A stretch of DNA of 64,000 nucleotides from Tachypleus tridentatus (taxonomy: Eukaryota > Arthropoda > Merostomata > Xiphosura > Limulidae): positions 30,979,276 through 31,043,275 of the forward strand of contig NW_027467782.1 of assembly GCF_004210375.1 (NCBI RefSeq), read 5' to 3'. The translations under genes were made by a program, and so were the position numbers. The notes beneath the pieces were generated by a model. The model had not been told where the DNA came from. It searched no databases and saw nothing but the letters and a program-made list of their open reading frames with translations. This document shows, in pieces, positions 10,901 to 20,880 of the stretch. How positions within the stretch are numbered: position 1 is the first letter of the stretch; every line of letters begins with the position of its first letter.

Positions 10901-11546
10901 AGCTTCTGTGTTCACTGCTGAACTGTATGCCATATCTCTTGCCCTGGATCATATTGCAGCTGAGCAGTACTCCAACTGCACTATTTATACTGATTCGCTT
11001 AGTTCTATACTTGCCTTGGAATCGCTACACGTTGGCTCATATCCTATTCTCGCTGATATTCGTAACCGACTGGCCCGTTTCTCATTAGCAGCTACTTCAA
11101 TCCAGTTTTTCTGGATACCAGGCCATGTTGGTATTCGCGGGAACGAGCTTGCAGACATGGCAGCTAAATATGTCTGCTTCAGCACCATCACTCCTATGCC
11201 TATTCCGCACATGGACTATGGTGTTATCTTCAAGGGTCGGCTCCGTGCCAGCTGGCAGTCCACTTGGAGTGAGCAACGTGACAACAAACTTTTTCAAATC
11301 AAACCCAAAATTGGACTTTGGCCATCTAGCTTCCGTAAAGTTCGGAAGGAGGAAGTTGTTCTCACTAGGCTACGCATTGGTCACAGTTTTTTAACTCATC
11401 ATTTTCTTTTATCTGGAACTGATGCACCAATGTGTAATTTGTGTAACACTCAAATCACTATCAGCCACATTTTACTTTCTTGCCATCGTTACAATTCTCA
11501 ACGACGGCAATATTTTAAACATATTTTTCCCAGGGTCAATCTGTAA
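7941..11546 (+). pseudogene. LINE ORF2: APE endonuclease, reverse transcriptase, RNase H; frameshifted
   Basis: The frame opens at ATG 7941 (MATLIQWNCRGLRSNLDDIK). The endonuclease shows the N of NCRG, the E of QET (about 8041) and the SDH motif (8553-8561). Its LGDFN-type motif is shifted out of frame by a base loss near 8335. The reverse transcriptase (about 9138-10100) has GPDDIHYDML, KPGKDP, NYRPIALTS, the catalytic FFDIEKAYD (about 9666-9690), GVPQGCVLS in a shifted frame, and the YVDD box (9932-9943). RNase H (about 10800-11180) has the acidic residues in YTDGSKSG, TAELYAI, YTDSLS and GNELAD. The C-terminus has a CNLC...H...C motif like that of related LINEs. Frame breaks occur near 8130, 8335, 8590, 8890-9130, 9830, 10100 and 10440. 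All domains are present but none could be translated as one protein. Confidence 0.9.
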
Positions 11547-11744
11547 CATTGGACAGAGTTATTGGTGATGGTGACTCTGTCCACCTTGATAATGTTTTTA
11601 ATTTTTTAATGGCCATTAACCTTTTAATCTCATTTAAGTGTTGCATGTTTATTCATTACACCTTTTTAATTGTGGTTCCTTTTTTACAGTTTTAATCTCT
11701 CATTCAATTTGACATTGGACAATAGCCAGAACATTAAATAACTC

Positions 11745-12340
11745 GACACCAGGACTGGAAAGGCCAACTTCAGGTGACTAACGCTCCTGTTTGAACTATC
11801 CGTTTGAACTACTCGTTAGTCATCCTGGCAGTTGTTATTATACTTTACTGCATGTCATTTCACACTTTTACTAATTAACTTTTTAGTACTGGCCATATTG
11901 ACTCATAACCCGGAACCAGGACTGGAAAGACCAACTTCAGGTGACTGACGGTGGTTTTTATAGTTACTTGTTAGTCTTCCTGGCGGGTTACGATCATTAC
12001 CATTCTGCTACAGGTAGTTCTTTACAACTTTGTTGACTGGATGTCAACATTGGTTTTTACGCCATTTTCTGTCTTAATTGCCGTTTTGCTTTTATCTTCA
12101 ATTACTTCTACAAATTTTACTCTATTTACTTGACTTGATCCTTTTACTGGACATTTGGCTACTCATTATTACGATTTTGCGGAGTGTCTTTTAAAACTTT
12201 TACTTTCTTTTACATTTTGATAATAGCTGCTATGACACATAACCCAGAACCAGGACTGGAAAGGCCAACTTCAGGTGATTGACGGTGGTTCTTGAACTTA
12301 CCTGTTAGTCTTCCTGGCGGGTTATGATCATTACCTTTTT
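11745..12340 (+). repeat. Three imperfect repeats in the LINE 3' UTR
   Basis: A block containing 'ccaggactggaaaggccaac', 'ttcaggtgact' and 'gttagtcttcctggcgggtta' occurs three times, starting near 11745, 11905 and 12238. The second and third are closest to each other. The copies are 70-100 bases long and separated by unrelated T-rich sequence. Confidence 0.85.
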
Positions 12341-12575
12341 GCTAGAGTAAATACCTTACAACTTCTTATACTCTACCTTTTATCTTAACATTGTAGACTA
12401 GGTGTCAACATTGGTTTTATACTTTTTTGTTTTACCTTCAGTTCCATTTATGTCTGTTACTACATTTATTTATTTTTTTATTTATTTATTTTTTTACATT
12501 TTTACCGAATGTCTGGCGCAGATAGCCTCGCTGCTTTGTGCCATAAAACACTAAATCAATCAATCAATCAATCAA

Positions 12576-12586
12576 TTACCTAATAC
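12576..12586. repeat. Right target-site duplication of the 6250-12575 LINE
   Basis: 'ttacctaatac', identical to 6239-6249, immediately follows the (TCAA)n tail. Confidence 0.9.
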
Positions 12587-12754
12587 AAATGCTAGATTAG
12601 ACAAGCTTTCCCATAAGTTATTTCTATGTAATTTGATAGAGAGTGTGAGCAGGAAATTCTGAAATTTGTATATTCCCATTGTTGTATCACTTTCCAGTAA
12701 CATAACAAGTATGTGATATGTATCTTAGGACAACTGGTGATACCAAAACAAAAT

Positions 12755-12800
12755 TGAGAACAATGTTTTGACCTTCTTAGGTCATCTCCAGATTAACAAA
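12755..12800 (-). ncRNA. Decayed hammerhead-ribozyme-like motif
   Basis: In reverse complement this has the same arrangement as the better motif at 22538-22579: CUGGAGA, U, GACC, a six-base loop, GGUC, then CAAAAC. Core positions are changed (CUGANGA to CUGGAGA, GAAA to CAAA) and the outer stem does not pair, so it would be inactive. A 10-base inverted repeat, 'aggacaactg' (12728) and 'cagttgtcct' (12814), encloses it. Confidence 0.35.
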
Positions 12801-14163
12801 GAAGGAGTTTGCAACAGTTGTCCTGAAATACATTTTTTACTTCAAGTTGGTTTCTCGTCATCACGAAATACGTGATATATTGTTAATCACTTAACCTCTC
12901 CCTACATGTTGATATGGCATGTTTTTGTAAACATATAAATACAAAGATTTTTCTTTTTTTCCATTGTTGCTTTTGCTTGTTTTGAAGTGGTGTAAAATGA
13001 GCAGGAGAATATGTCAATGTGAGGTTTAATAGTGCTAAAAAACATAGGATTTTATAGTTAACTGAAGACTTTTAAGAATTACTACATAAAATGTTATTAA
13101 TACAGATTATCTTTGGATACATCAATGATCTGGCTGTCTAAGTTGGTGATAAAGGATTTTAAGATATTATTTTTTAGAAATAGCAAATAACATAAGTTGA
13201 TAACTCTTTCAAACTGAGTTATTCAAGAAAAAGTTAAAATACTTTCCAGAATTATTATGGTTTTTTATACCTTATGTATTATGTAGAAACTGAAATACAT
13301 CATGATGTATTCTACCATATTAATATTGCTCTTGACATGTAGTCTTAAATGTGTTTAAAGATGGAACCTCTTTGCTTTCTACTTTTAGAGATACATTTCC
13401 CTGACATAAGTGAGGATTTTTTTAGCATTAGTCATATATAAAAGAATTTCTAAAGTGTGGAACATCAGGTTTACAATTTCACCCATTTAAAGTTCTAAAT
13501 ATTTATTTTTCATTATTTTTTTAAGGTCTGGCACTAAAATTGTACTAATGTATAACTTGTAATTATAAATATTTATTCTTTATCAGTGAGAGTTAAATAT
13601 TTTCTTTCGAGTGGTTGGAAAGAAATACAGTTTTATTCCATATGAGTTCTGCAGTTATAACACTTAGCAGAGACATAAATCAGGTAGATAATTGTGACTA
13701 ACCAACAATAATTGGCTTTATAAGTACAATGACATTATTTACGTAGCTAAAACTCATTCAAAACAAAAGCATAAGCTATTATATTACTGTAATTTTATTG
13801 AATGTTATTTTTATACATTTTAAAATGCATGCTGGTACATTTTATCTGTTTTATAACTTTAAAATTAAAACAACTTGTGTAACAAGTGTGTGGTACAAGT
13901 ATTGTGTACATATTAACTAAAAGCATGAATTATTATACTGTACATAACTATCTTTAATATTAAATGAGTGTTCATAATTTTGTGTGTTTTTCAATAGTTA
14001 GGTCACTGATATTCTTAGGGTGAATCAAAACAAGTGATAAAGTCTGCTTAATGTAAATCACATACCACAGCATTGAAGTGTTTTATCTTGTTACTCTCAA
14101 CAAGGCTACAGTTCAGTTATATTCATCTCTTGCAGAAAGGTGATATAACTATTTTAATTTCAG
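12801..14163. other. No gene recognised; rest of the intron before the second ZC3H15-like exon
   Basis: AT-rich, no open frame of note and no repeat that I could place. It ends in 'ttaatttcag', a good acceptor for the exon at 14164. Confidence 0.5.
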
Positions 14164-14301
14164 GAACTGATCCTAAATCTGTACTGTATGTTTTTTATAA
14201 GTAAGAACAGTGTAAGAAAGGTGACAAATGCAAGTTTTCCCACGATGATGTTGAAAATAAGAGTGAAAAGAAGAGTATTTATGTAGACTTGAGAGATGAA
14301 G
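14164..14301 (+). pseudogene. ZC3H15: ZC3H15-like gene relic, exon with the first CCCH zinc finger
   Basis: Spliced in phase 1 from the 5579-5665 exon, this exon reads TDPKSVLYVFYK, stop, [15 protein letters not shown], then a Lys/Glu stretch and [11 protein letters not shown]. It then ends in phase 1 at a GT donor (14302). ZC3H15 proteins have the same order here: DPKSV, a CCCH finger with ...[12 protein letters not shown], and a following 'kRS.YiD.RDeE'. Two changes would destroy function. The first Cys of the finger is Tyr (TAT at 14187), and an in-frame TAA (14202-14204) sits inside the finger where the family has Gln, a single C-to-T change. The next exons, including the second finger, were not found downstream. 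A sequencing error could explain one of the two defects but hardly both. Confidence 0.8.
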
Positions 14302-17300
14302 GTAATGTAGTTTATTTTTTTATCTATGTATCTATTATCTACTAAAAACGTAAAGTATAAAGGTTTTTTAAATCAACTGTATGGTTTTCTGTGTTTGCAT
14401 TATTAGTGTTAGACTACTGAAGCATTTTAAGAGTTTAAATGACAATCTTCAGTTGTACCTTTTAGAAAATTAATGTAGATAAATCTAATTCTGTTAAGGG
14501 TTTATATCTTTCATTTCAAATATAAAAAGTTTAAATTCTATATTTTTTGGTGAAGATGAATTTTTATCTAATAAATAATTTGGATTTCAATCAATTATTG
14601 CATACTGCACTTGATAAACCAGAATAAACATATGATATCATAGAAGAATATTCCTGCAGCTTTCAAATAGTCAAAAATATTTTCAGAAGTAAAACCACAA
14701 CAACAAAAGAAACAAAATTCCTGTCTTTGGTATTTTCCTCTTTTTCCTGAGCCTGACATTGAGGTCACTTGTTCACATTTATGAGAGCTCTGGGTATCTA
14801 ATATGTTGACAAACCAAATTACTGCTGCAGTAATATATGATCAGTGTATTGACTATAGAAATTCCCATTACAGCTGAACATGCTACTGGTAAGATTTTCC
14901 AGGAATTTAGTTCAACGTTATGTACAGACTAATTCTAAGGAAATTAGATTCATGGGTTTAGCCACTGATTTCTTCTTCTTTTCAGTAAAACAATGTTTCT
15001 AAGTAAGAATGTAATCAATAAGAAGACATTTGGAGTCTGTTTTTCTTTGTTTTTAACACTTTTTTATTTTAGCCTGTCATATTCCACACCATTTCAAGAG
15101 TTTTAGTTTTCCACTACTTTTCATGCTTCCAAGTTGTTTGCTTTTGGAGAGAATTGCTCTTCTCATACTTTTGTTTCTGTTGATACCAGTTCTACCAGGG
15201 GACCGGTACATGTTGATAAACTTTACCACACTTCAAATCTGGTTGATATACCTATGGTAGTTGTGACTCAGATGTCATTTGTGTGGCTTTACTCTTATTT
15301 ACACATGGGAGAATTGAGTATTTCATGTCATTAATGTATGGATTTTGGTAAGTTAGATATTTATATGTCTTTATTCACCTAAGTTATTTTAAATGAATTG
15401 TAAATGAGATGTTGATTATTAATTGTGTTATTACTAGATACATTTAATCACTTTGCAAGTACATTAATCTTACATACTTTGTGGTCTCAACAGATTTCAT
15501 GGCTTTGTTAGTTCATTATTAGTAATTTAACTAGGTATGTTTAGCCTAGATTATTTGTAAGTTACAATTATTACTACTAGTAACATATAATTATTTTATT
15601 TTTCAAAATTGTTAATCATGTGCTAAACCATTTTCCCTTCATAATCCACAATTTAAAATTCTTCCCCACAGTGTCCACTTCATTGCCCTATATCATGTTT
15701 TCCATTTCAGGACTTTCCTGTTTGTTTGGACAAACCTCAATTCTTTTTTCACTCTATGATAATTTGTGCTCTTCTCTCTATGAATAACTAGATAATGTTT
15801 GCTTCTGCTCATTCACAGTCCATAGACCACACTCCACTGATTCTACAAGATACAATAGAGGGAGGATTCCTCATGACAGTGGGGGAAATCCATTCTTAAC
15901 TCCTCTCAATAACCCATTCATTTGGGTAGTTTTCTTCTTTTCAACCTCATTTGGGCCTAGCCTTCTCCTTTTCAGGTTTGGAGCAAGCAGTTCACATGTT
16001 CTTCACCTCACATTTCTTGCAGTTAAATGTATTCTATCTTTGTGGAGATGTGAACTATGGATCAAACTTGTATGTATTCACTTTAGTGGGAACTGAGAGA
16101 TCAGTGAAACTTCTTACCCATACACACTGCCCGCATCCATATACTAGTAACAACATTTACTAGTTCATGTCTTGCATTATGTATTGTATGTTATAAAATG
16201 TTTTTCATTTTAAGTTTAATTTTCTTCATTAGTAAAACTTGTGATTTCTTTACTAATGTGATGTTAACGTGCATCTGCTTACAGAAGAACTGAATCATTT
16301 AACCAATCAAAATAAGTGTTTGTAATAATTATTTTAGCAATTAATCAAAATTATGATTGAATCAGTTGTCATGTTAATAATAAACTAATTGAAATTAATG
16401 TTTCTAGTTATTCCAAATATCCAGATGATCAAAATATTTGTTAGGTACAAACTTACATAAGAGGCAGGTGTGGGGATGCTTTACGACTTCCATTTCCATT
16501 AAATTTACTATTCCTGTCATTGTTACTGCAAAGCTACAGAAGCTATCTATCACTGCACCAATTTTGAACCATTGACTGTCAGCTTTCTGGCTATTTTAAT
16601 AATAAGGTGTAAATTTATTGTATTTTGATTTTTTTCAACACTGTGTAATGTTTGTACATTACAATTGTATCACTATTATTTAAGGTTGTATAAGCATGAG
16701 CAGATCTAGGGCAGGAACCCAAGTGGTCCAGTCATTCATATTTTTAGTAGTTAATAACTTTATTCTTCAGTTTTGTATAAGAGAATGCAGGTGAGGTGAA
16801 TGGATCCATCGGGGTAAACTTTATGCACATTTTTCAGAGATTAATAATAATATTGTTTAATATTATATTTAAATAGACATTAATTTAAGGTAGAGATCAA
16901 GGGAGTTGAAACCCCATCCCTTCTAGCTCTTCTTTTTTAAAGTAATACCTGTATCATTTAATGTTTTTATCTGTGGGGTCTTAACTCCTCCCTCCATTTC
17001 CCCCCATTCATTTAATTAGGAAAACAGTCAATAGTATTGAAAATAAATATTAGGTTTCAATATCTGTTTGATTGGTCTATTAATTACCTTTATTATTATT
17101 TATTTGAATTTACTTTATTTTGAATCTGTAACAGTCAGGTGTAGATTCAGCCATTAACTTATGAATACAATAATATGAACATCAACTGAATGTTTCCCTG
17201 GTAAATTATCAGGCCTTGGCTTTTTTCCAGAAATTAACAGTGTGCATGCATTCTAGACTTTATGGAGATTTGTTTTTAATAAAGTTAGCATTATTTTTCT

Positions 17301-17334
17301 GAATTTATAATGCACAGTGGAGGGATTTAGACAT
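14302..17334. other. No gene recognised
   Basis: AT-rich sequence with short open frames (15134-15334 and 15951-16163, plus) that show no conserved features. I searched for further ZC3H15 exons and saw none. Confidence 0.5.
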
Positions 17335-17410
17335 TTTCATTGTTGGTTGGTTAGCTTGGCATTTCATGGTGCAAAGCAACTAGGCTGTCTGCACCAGACA
17401 TTTTGGTAAT
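17335..17410 (-). mobile_element. 3' end of a LINE related to the 6250-12575 element
   Basis: Read on the minus strand, it has 'atgtctggtgcagacagcct' then 'gttgctttgcaccat' and ends in an (ACCA)n repeat. This matches the end of the full-length LINE ('atgtctggcgcagatagcct', about 12509, followed by 'gctgctttgtgccat'). Only the extreme 3' end is recognisable, as in a strongly 5'-truncated or old copy. Confidence 0.65.
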
Positions 17411-18110
17411 GAAGTTAGAAAAAAATTACCTTTTTTATCTAAATGGTAATAAAAAAACTTTATTTTAACCAAAATTTTGAAAAAATTTATGGTTATTATT
17501 TCTTACATCATTTGTAGCCCTTATATTTATGACACTTGTAGCTCTTGTAACATATGCCTACTTTAAAATCTGTTTTTCATTGTTTGAAAGTTATAATGTC
17601 ACAAGTGTTTTAGTACTGTTGATATCCAAAATAAGTAAAATGCAAGTGACAAAAAAAATTGAAAACAAACTCATGTTTGCAAACACTAAAATGTGAATAG
17701 AGGTGTAGACATGGTTTTCCTTTCAAAATATAATAATTTATTTCAATTAAAGTTTAAAATGTTTGTTTTTATTTTCCAATTGATCACATTAGTAGAAATA
17801 AAGATATAGATTTTAAATTGTTCATTACAACCTATATGAACTAATAATAATAGACTTTCTAATTAATTTTATCACTAATGACTTGTAACACAGGTATAAA
17901 TAATAAAAACAATGAATGTGATGTACACTTATTAATTAAACCACTAGAAGTCTAATTGGACCCCCTCTTCATAAAAGAAAGAAAGAGAAACTATTCTTGC
18001 TATGATAACAATTGTTGAGAAAGTTTAAATGTACTTGGATATAGCACATAGACTATCATGTGTTGATAAAGTTAAAATATAGGTTGTTTTTTATAGCTTT
18101 GTAAAGTTTC
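17411..18110. other. No gene recognised
   Basis: AT-rich sequence without open frames or recognisable elements. Confidence 0.5.
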
Positions 18111-18327
18111 TTTTGTTGTGAATTCTGAATGTATTTGTGTATAAAATTATATTTTAAAGCTAAAGAAATTTTATTCAAAGAGAAAATGTATGATAACTTT
18201 GCATAAGGTAAGTAAGCTTATACAGTTTAAAGATGGGTTGAACTGATAACAAATCTTATTAAAAGTTTAACATGATAATGAATGTATAGTGTTTGGAAAA
18301 AGTTTTGTCATCATCAGGAAAGATAGG
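18111..18327. repeat. Inverted repeat, copy A (partner 20657-20868)
   Basis: The reverse complement of this stretch matches 20657-20868 closely. Shared blocks include 'gtgaattctgaatgtatttg', 'gtaagtaagcttatacagtt' and 'catgataatgaatgtatagt'. One end carries 'cctgatgatgac...ccaaac' in reverse reading, which resembles a hammerhead core with a degenerate stem II. The pair may be termini of an old Penelope-like or LTR-type element, but this is not established. Confidence 0.8.
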
Positions 18328-19440
18328 CCTTGTGCAACACAACAACATGGTATCCAGCTAAAGTGAAGCCCTTTCAGATACCTTATGCAATGAAATACAG
18401 TGGAGTGCCGTTAAGATGCAGTATTTGGGGAGTCAACCTTGTTAACCACGGCTTAATAGGTCCGCGGATTAAACCTTTGTGACTGAAAAGTCGAAGTCGC
18501 CAACAGCTCAGAAACTGAAGTGATGTCTATTGGGTGTGTGGCTAATATTTATACAATTCCATAAAAATATTGGATTATCGAATTTAAAATAATACTTTAA
18601 TTATTGATCACTTTTTTCACGGATTTACCGCGGATTAAGTTTAATGTATGGAGAGGTGTGATTCGGTAACAATGGCAGCCTCCATAAAGCTGGCATACAG
18701 AGCGGATAAGGTAGATTAACGGTCAATTTCTACTGTAATATATTCTAGTTATTTCCCAAATTAAAGCAAATCCTTTTTAAATATCTCCTTGAAGTTATAA
18801 AGCCAGGATTAAATTTGTAAGCCACGTTTTTGCACTTTCTTAAATTAGCGGTGAGCCGCGATAATCCTCGCTCATATTCGTCATGTCAGTGTCAACGACA
18901 AGGAGAGTGTGAGAAACTTTAGAAAGCCAGGTAGTAGATTTAATACATCAAAAATTCTGGGACAAGACTTGCTACAGCGGCTTAAGCAATTTCGCGGTTT
19001 AATGGCGCTCCACTGTACCTTACAAAGCAGGAAGCTGAGGCAATGTTGGAAGCTGGAATTGTTAAGCCTTCAAATTTAGCCTACCATTTACCAGTTTTAA
19101 TCACAAAAATTAGAGATAGGTTAACTGTTTCTAAATAAATTTCCAAAAGCTGAATCTTGTGATGAAGTTCAACTCTGAAACTATGGACAACCTAGAAATT
19201 ATAAGGTCAGGTTCTCTTCAAAGATCAACCTCAGTAAAGGTTATTGCCAAATCCTAATGAAGACAGGATTTACAGAGAAGACAGCATTTTAATACTAGAT
19301 GGATTTACCAATTTCAGCAGGTGCCAAGTCAACTCTGCAGAAACATTCAACTGTATGATAAGGATGATGCTGTGCAACACCACCAATATCAAGCACTATG
19401 CAGATGCCATCCTGACACTGTGAAATGGGATAACAACAAA
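18318..19440 (+). pseudogene. Ty3/gypsy-type reverse transcriptase relic, split by a MITE
   Basis: Before the MITE, one frame gives KVKPFQIPYAMK, the gypsy RT entry motif ('kPyripyam'). After it, from about 19018, the frame continues as LTKQEAEAMLEAGIVKPSNL then AYHLPVLITKIRD, the 'e...ml..GiI.pS.sp..spvvlv.k.dg' block. Further pieces match SKIDLSKGYWQIPM (degenerate), FTEKTAF, and VNSAETFNCMIRMML with HYADAIL at the position of the Y-x-D-D box, where the second Asp is lost. Several stops and frame changes make it a pseudogene. No LTRs, integrase or gag were recognised. The domain order is enough to assign it to Ty3/gypsy RT but not to a clade. Confidence 0.8.
18398..19015. mobile_element. 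Non-autonomous pogo/Tigger-like DNA transposon (618 bp)
   Basis: The ends are inverted: 'cagtggagtgccgttaa' on the left and, in reverse complement, 'cagtggagcgccattaa' on the right (15 of 17 match). A TA dinucleotide lies at each side (18396-18397 and 19016-19017), the target duplication of the Tc1/mariner superfamily. Termini starting CAGTGGA are usual for pogo/Tigger-type elements. There is no open frame inside. It is inserted into the gypsy RT relic, whose reading continues on both sides. Confidence 0.85.
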
Positions 19441-20656
19441 ATGTTTTGTTACCAACTGGAATATAGAAAGTTTAATAACTAAAATATCAGAAAGCTCACA
19501 AATAAGTCTGTTTTTAATATTTATACATTATGAGTGTCAGTATCAGTTTTTTTAAATAGATGAATGTGTTTCATGGTAACCACAAGTTTCATCACATGTT
19601 AAGTATACCATCACTGAGATGTTTTGAGAGAACAAACCAAATGCATCACCTTTTACAGTTACAAATTTATATATGATCTGTACATGTCTGACTGTCAAGT
19701 TTTTAAATGACAAAAATGTATTTTCTGTGTGTTTAATGCTTAAAAACAACATTAAATAGAAATATTTTATAACTTATGTACTTTCCATCTAAGTGGTATT
19801 GTAAACAAGTTAGAAAATCTTGATTTTCTGTATTAGAACTTACTTTTTTAGTGGGGGTTTCTTCTTAAAATGCTTAACAAGTTTACAATTTTGTAAATTA
19901 GTTCTGTTTAAGGATTTAAACATCTACAGTTTGTATTTATTACCACCAGTTAAGAGTACTTATGAAAGAAGCAAAAATTATGCAAAGGACAACATTAAAT
20001 AATGTTCCTCTTCTTTTTTTGTTACTAAATCCCTAATAATCTCATTAGATAAGAATTGTGTGCCCTACTTTGTGGAAAATAATTCCTTGAATTCCTTGAA
20101 CTGATCAATTACACTCAACCCATTAGTACCACACCTTTTATAACCCATACAAGAAAAGCACATGCTTACTCCTTAATTTTTTTCAACCACAACATTATTC
20201 TAACGTGATATCATTTTTAATTTTTTCTTTCACTCTGTTTTTTTTCCACTAATTTTTAAATTACCCTTAATTTCACATGACAGCTTTCATCTTTTTAACA
20301 GTTGCCATTTTTAGTTAAATAATTTATTTATCTTCATTATTTGAACAAAATAAACATTCTAGAACATTACTTAATAAATATTTACAATATCACAATATCT
20401 TGCAATTTCCTACCATATTCACTAAATAGTAAAATTGTACAATTTGATGACAGTATTTTATTTGGTGAACATATTAAAAAATATGTTTACAAACACTGCA
20501 ACTTAATAAAATCATAATGTGTTTATTAAAAAGTAAAAACAGTAACTATAAACAGAGCATCAACCAAATAACTTTATTATGCTTTAAGCAATCTCAAGTT
20601 ATGCAACCTCTTTGCTTCATACAATATACATTTCAGTGTATAGGTATATTATTAAA
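19441..20656. other. No gene recognised
   Basis: AT-rich sequence. Short frames (19552-19752 minus, 19820-20002 plus, 20517-20708 plus) have no conserved features. Confidence 0.5.
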
Positions 20657-20868
20657 CCTGATGATGACAAAACTTTTTCCAAACACTATACATTCATTAT
20701 CATGTTAAACTTTTAATAAGATTTGTTATCAATTCAACCCATCTTTAAACTGTATAAGCTTACTTACCTTATGTAAAGTTATCATATATTTTCTCTTTGA
20801 ATAAAACTAAAACTATAGCTTTAAAATATAATTTTATACACAAATACATTCAGAATTCACAACAAAGG
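20657..20868. repeat. Inverted repeat, copy B (partner 18111-18327)
   Basis: Reverse complement of 18111-18327, described there. It starts with 'cctgatgatgacaaaac' and runs to the 'caaatacattcagaattcac' block. It sits next to the start of the other inverted repeat (20881), which suggests a mosaic of old insertions. Confidence 0.8.
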
Positions 20869-20880
20869 GAACAGAAAAGA

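Larger units (their letters stand above)
6250..12575 (+). mobile_element. Full-length I-group LINE (ORF1, endonuclease, RT, RNase H), inactive
   Basis: The element carries a GC-richer 5' UTR (6250 to about 6670), an ORF1 with CCHC knuckles, and an ORF2 with APE endonuclease, reverse transcriptase, RNase H and a terminal Cys/His motif. A long 3' UTR ends in a TCAA-type tetranucleotide repeat. An 11-base perfect target-site duplication on both sides shows one insertion with its 5' end intact. The order endonuclease-RT-RNase H is known for the I group of LINEs. Both ORFs contain several frameshifts and stops, so it can no longer move by its own proteins. It lies in the sense orientation inside the intron of the ZC3H15-like relic. 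Confidence 0.9.

Noticed and set aside
10449..11546. The 365-codon frame as an independent host RNase H gene
   Set aside because: It is the in-frame C-terminal part of the LINE ORF2. The RNase H follows the RT, and the whole lies inside the target-site duplication.
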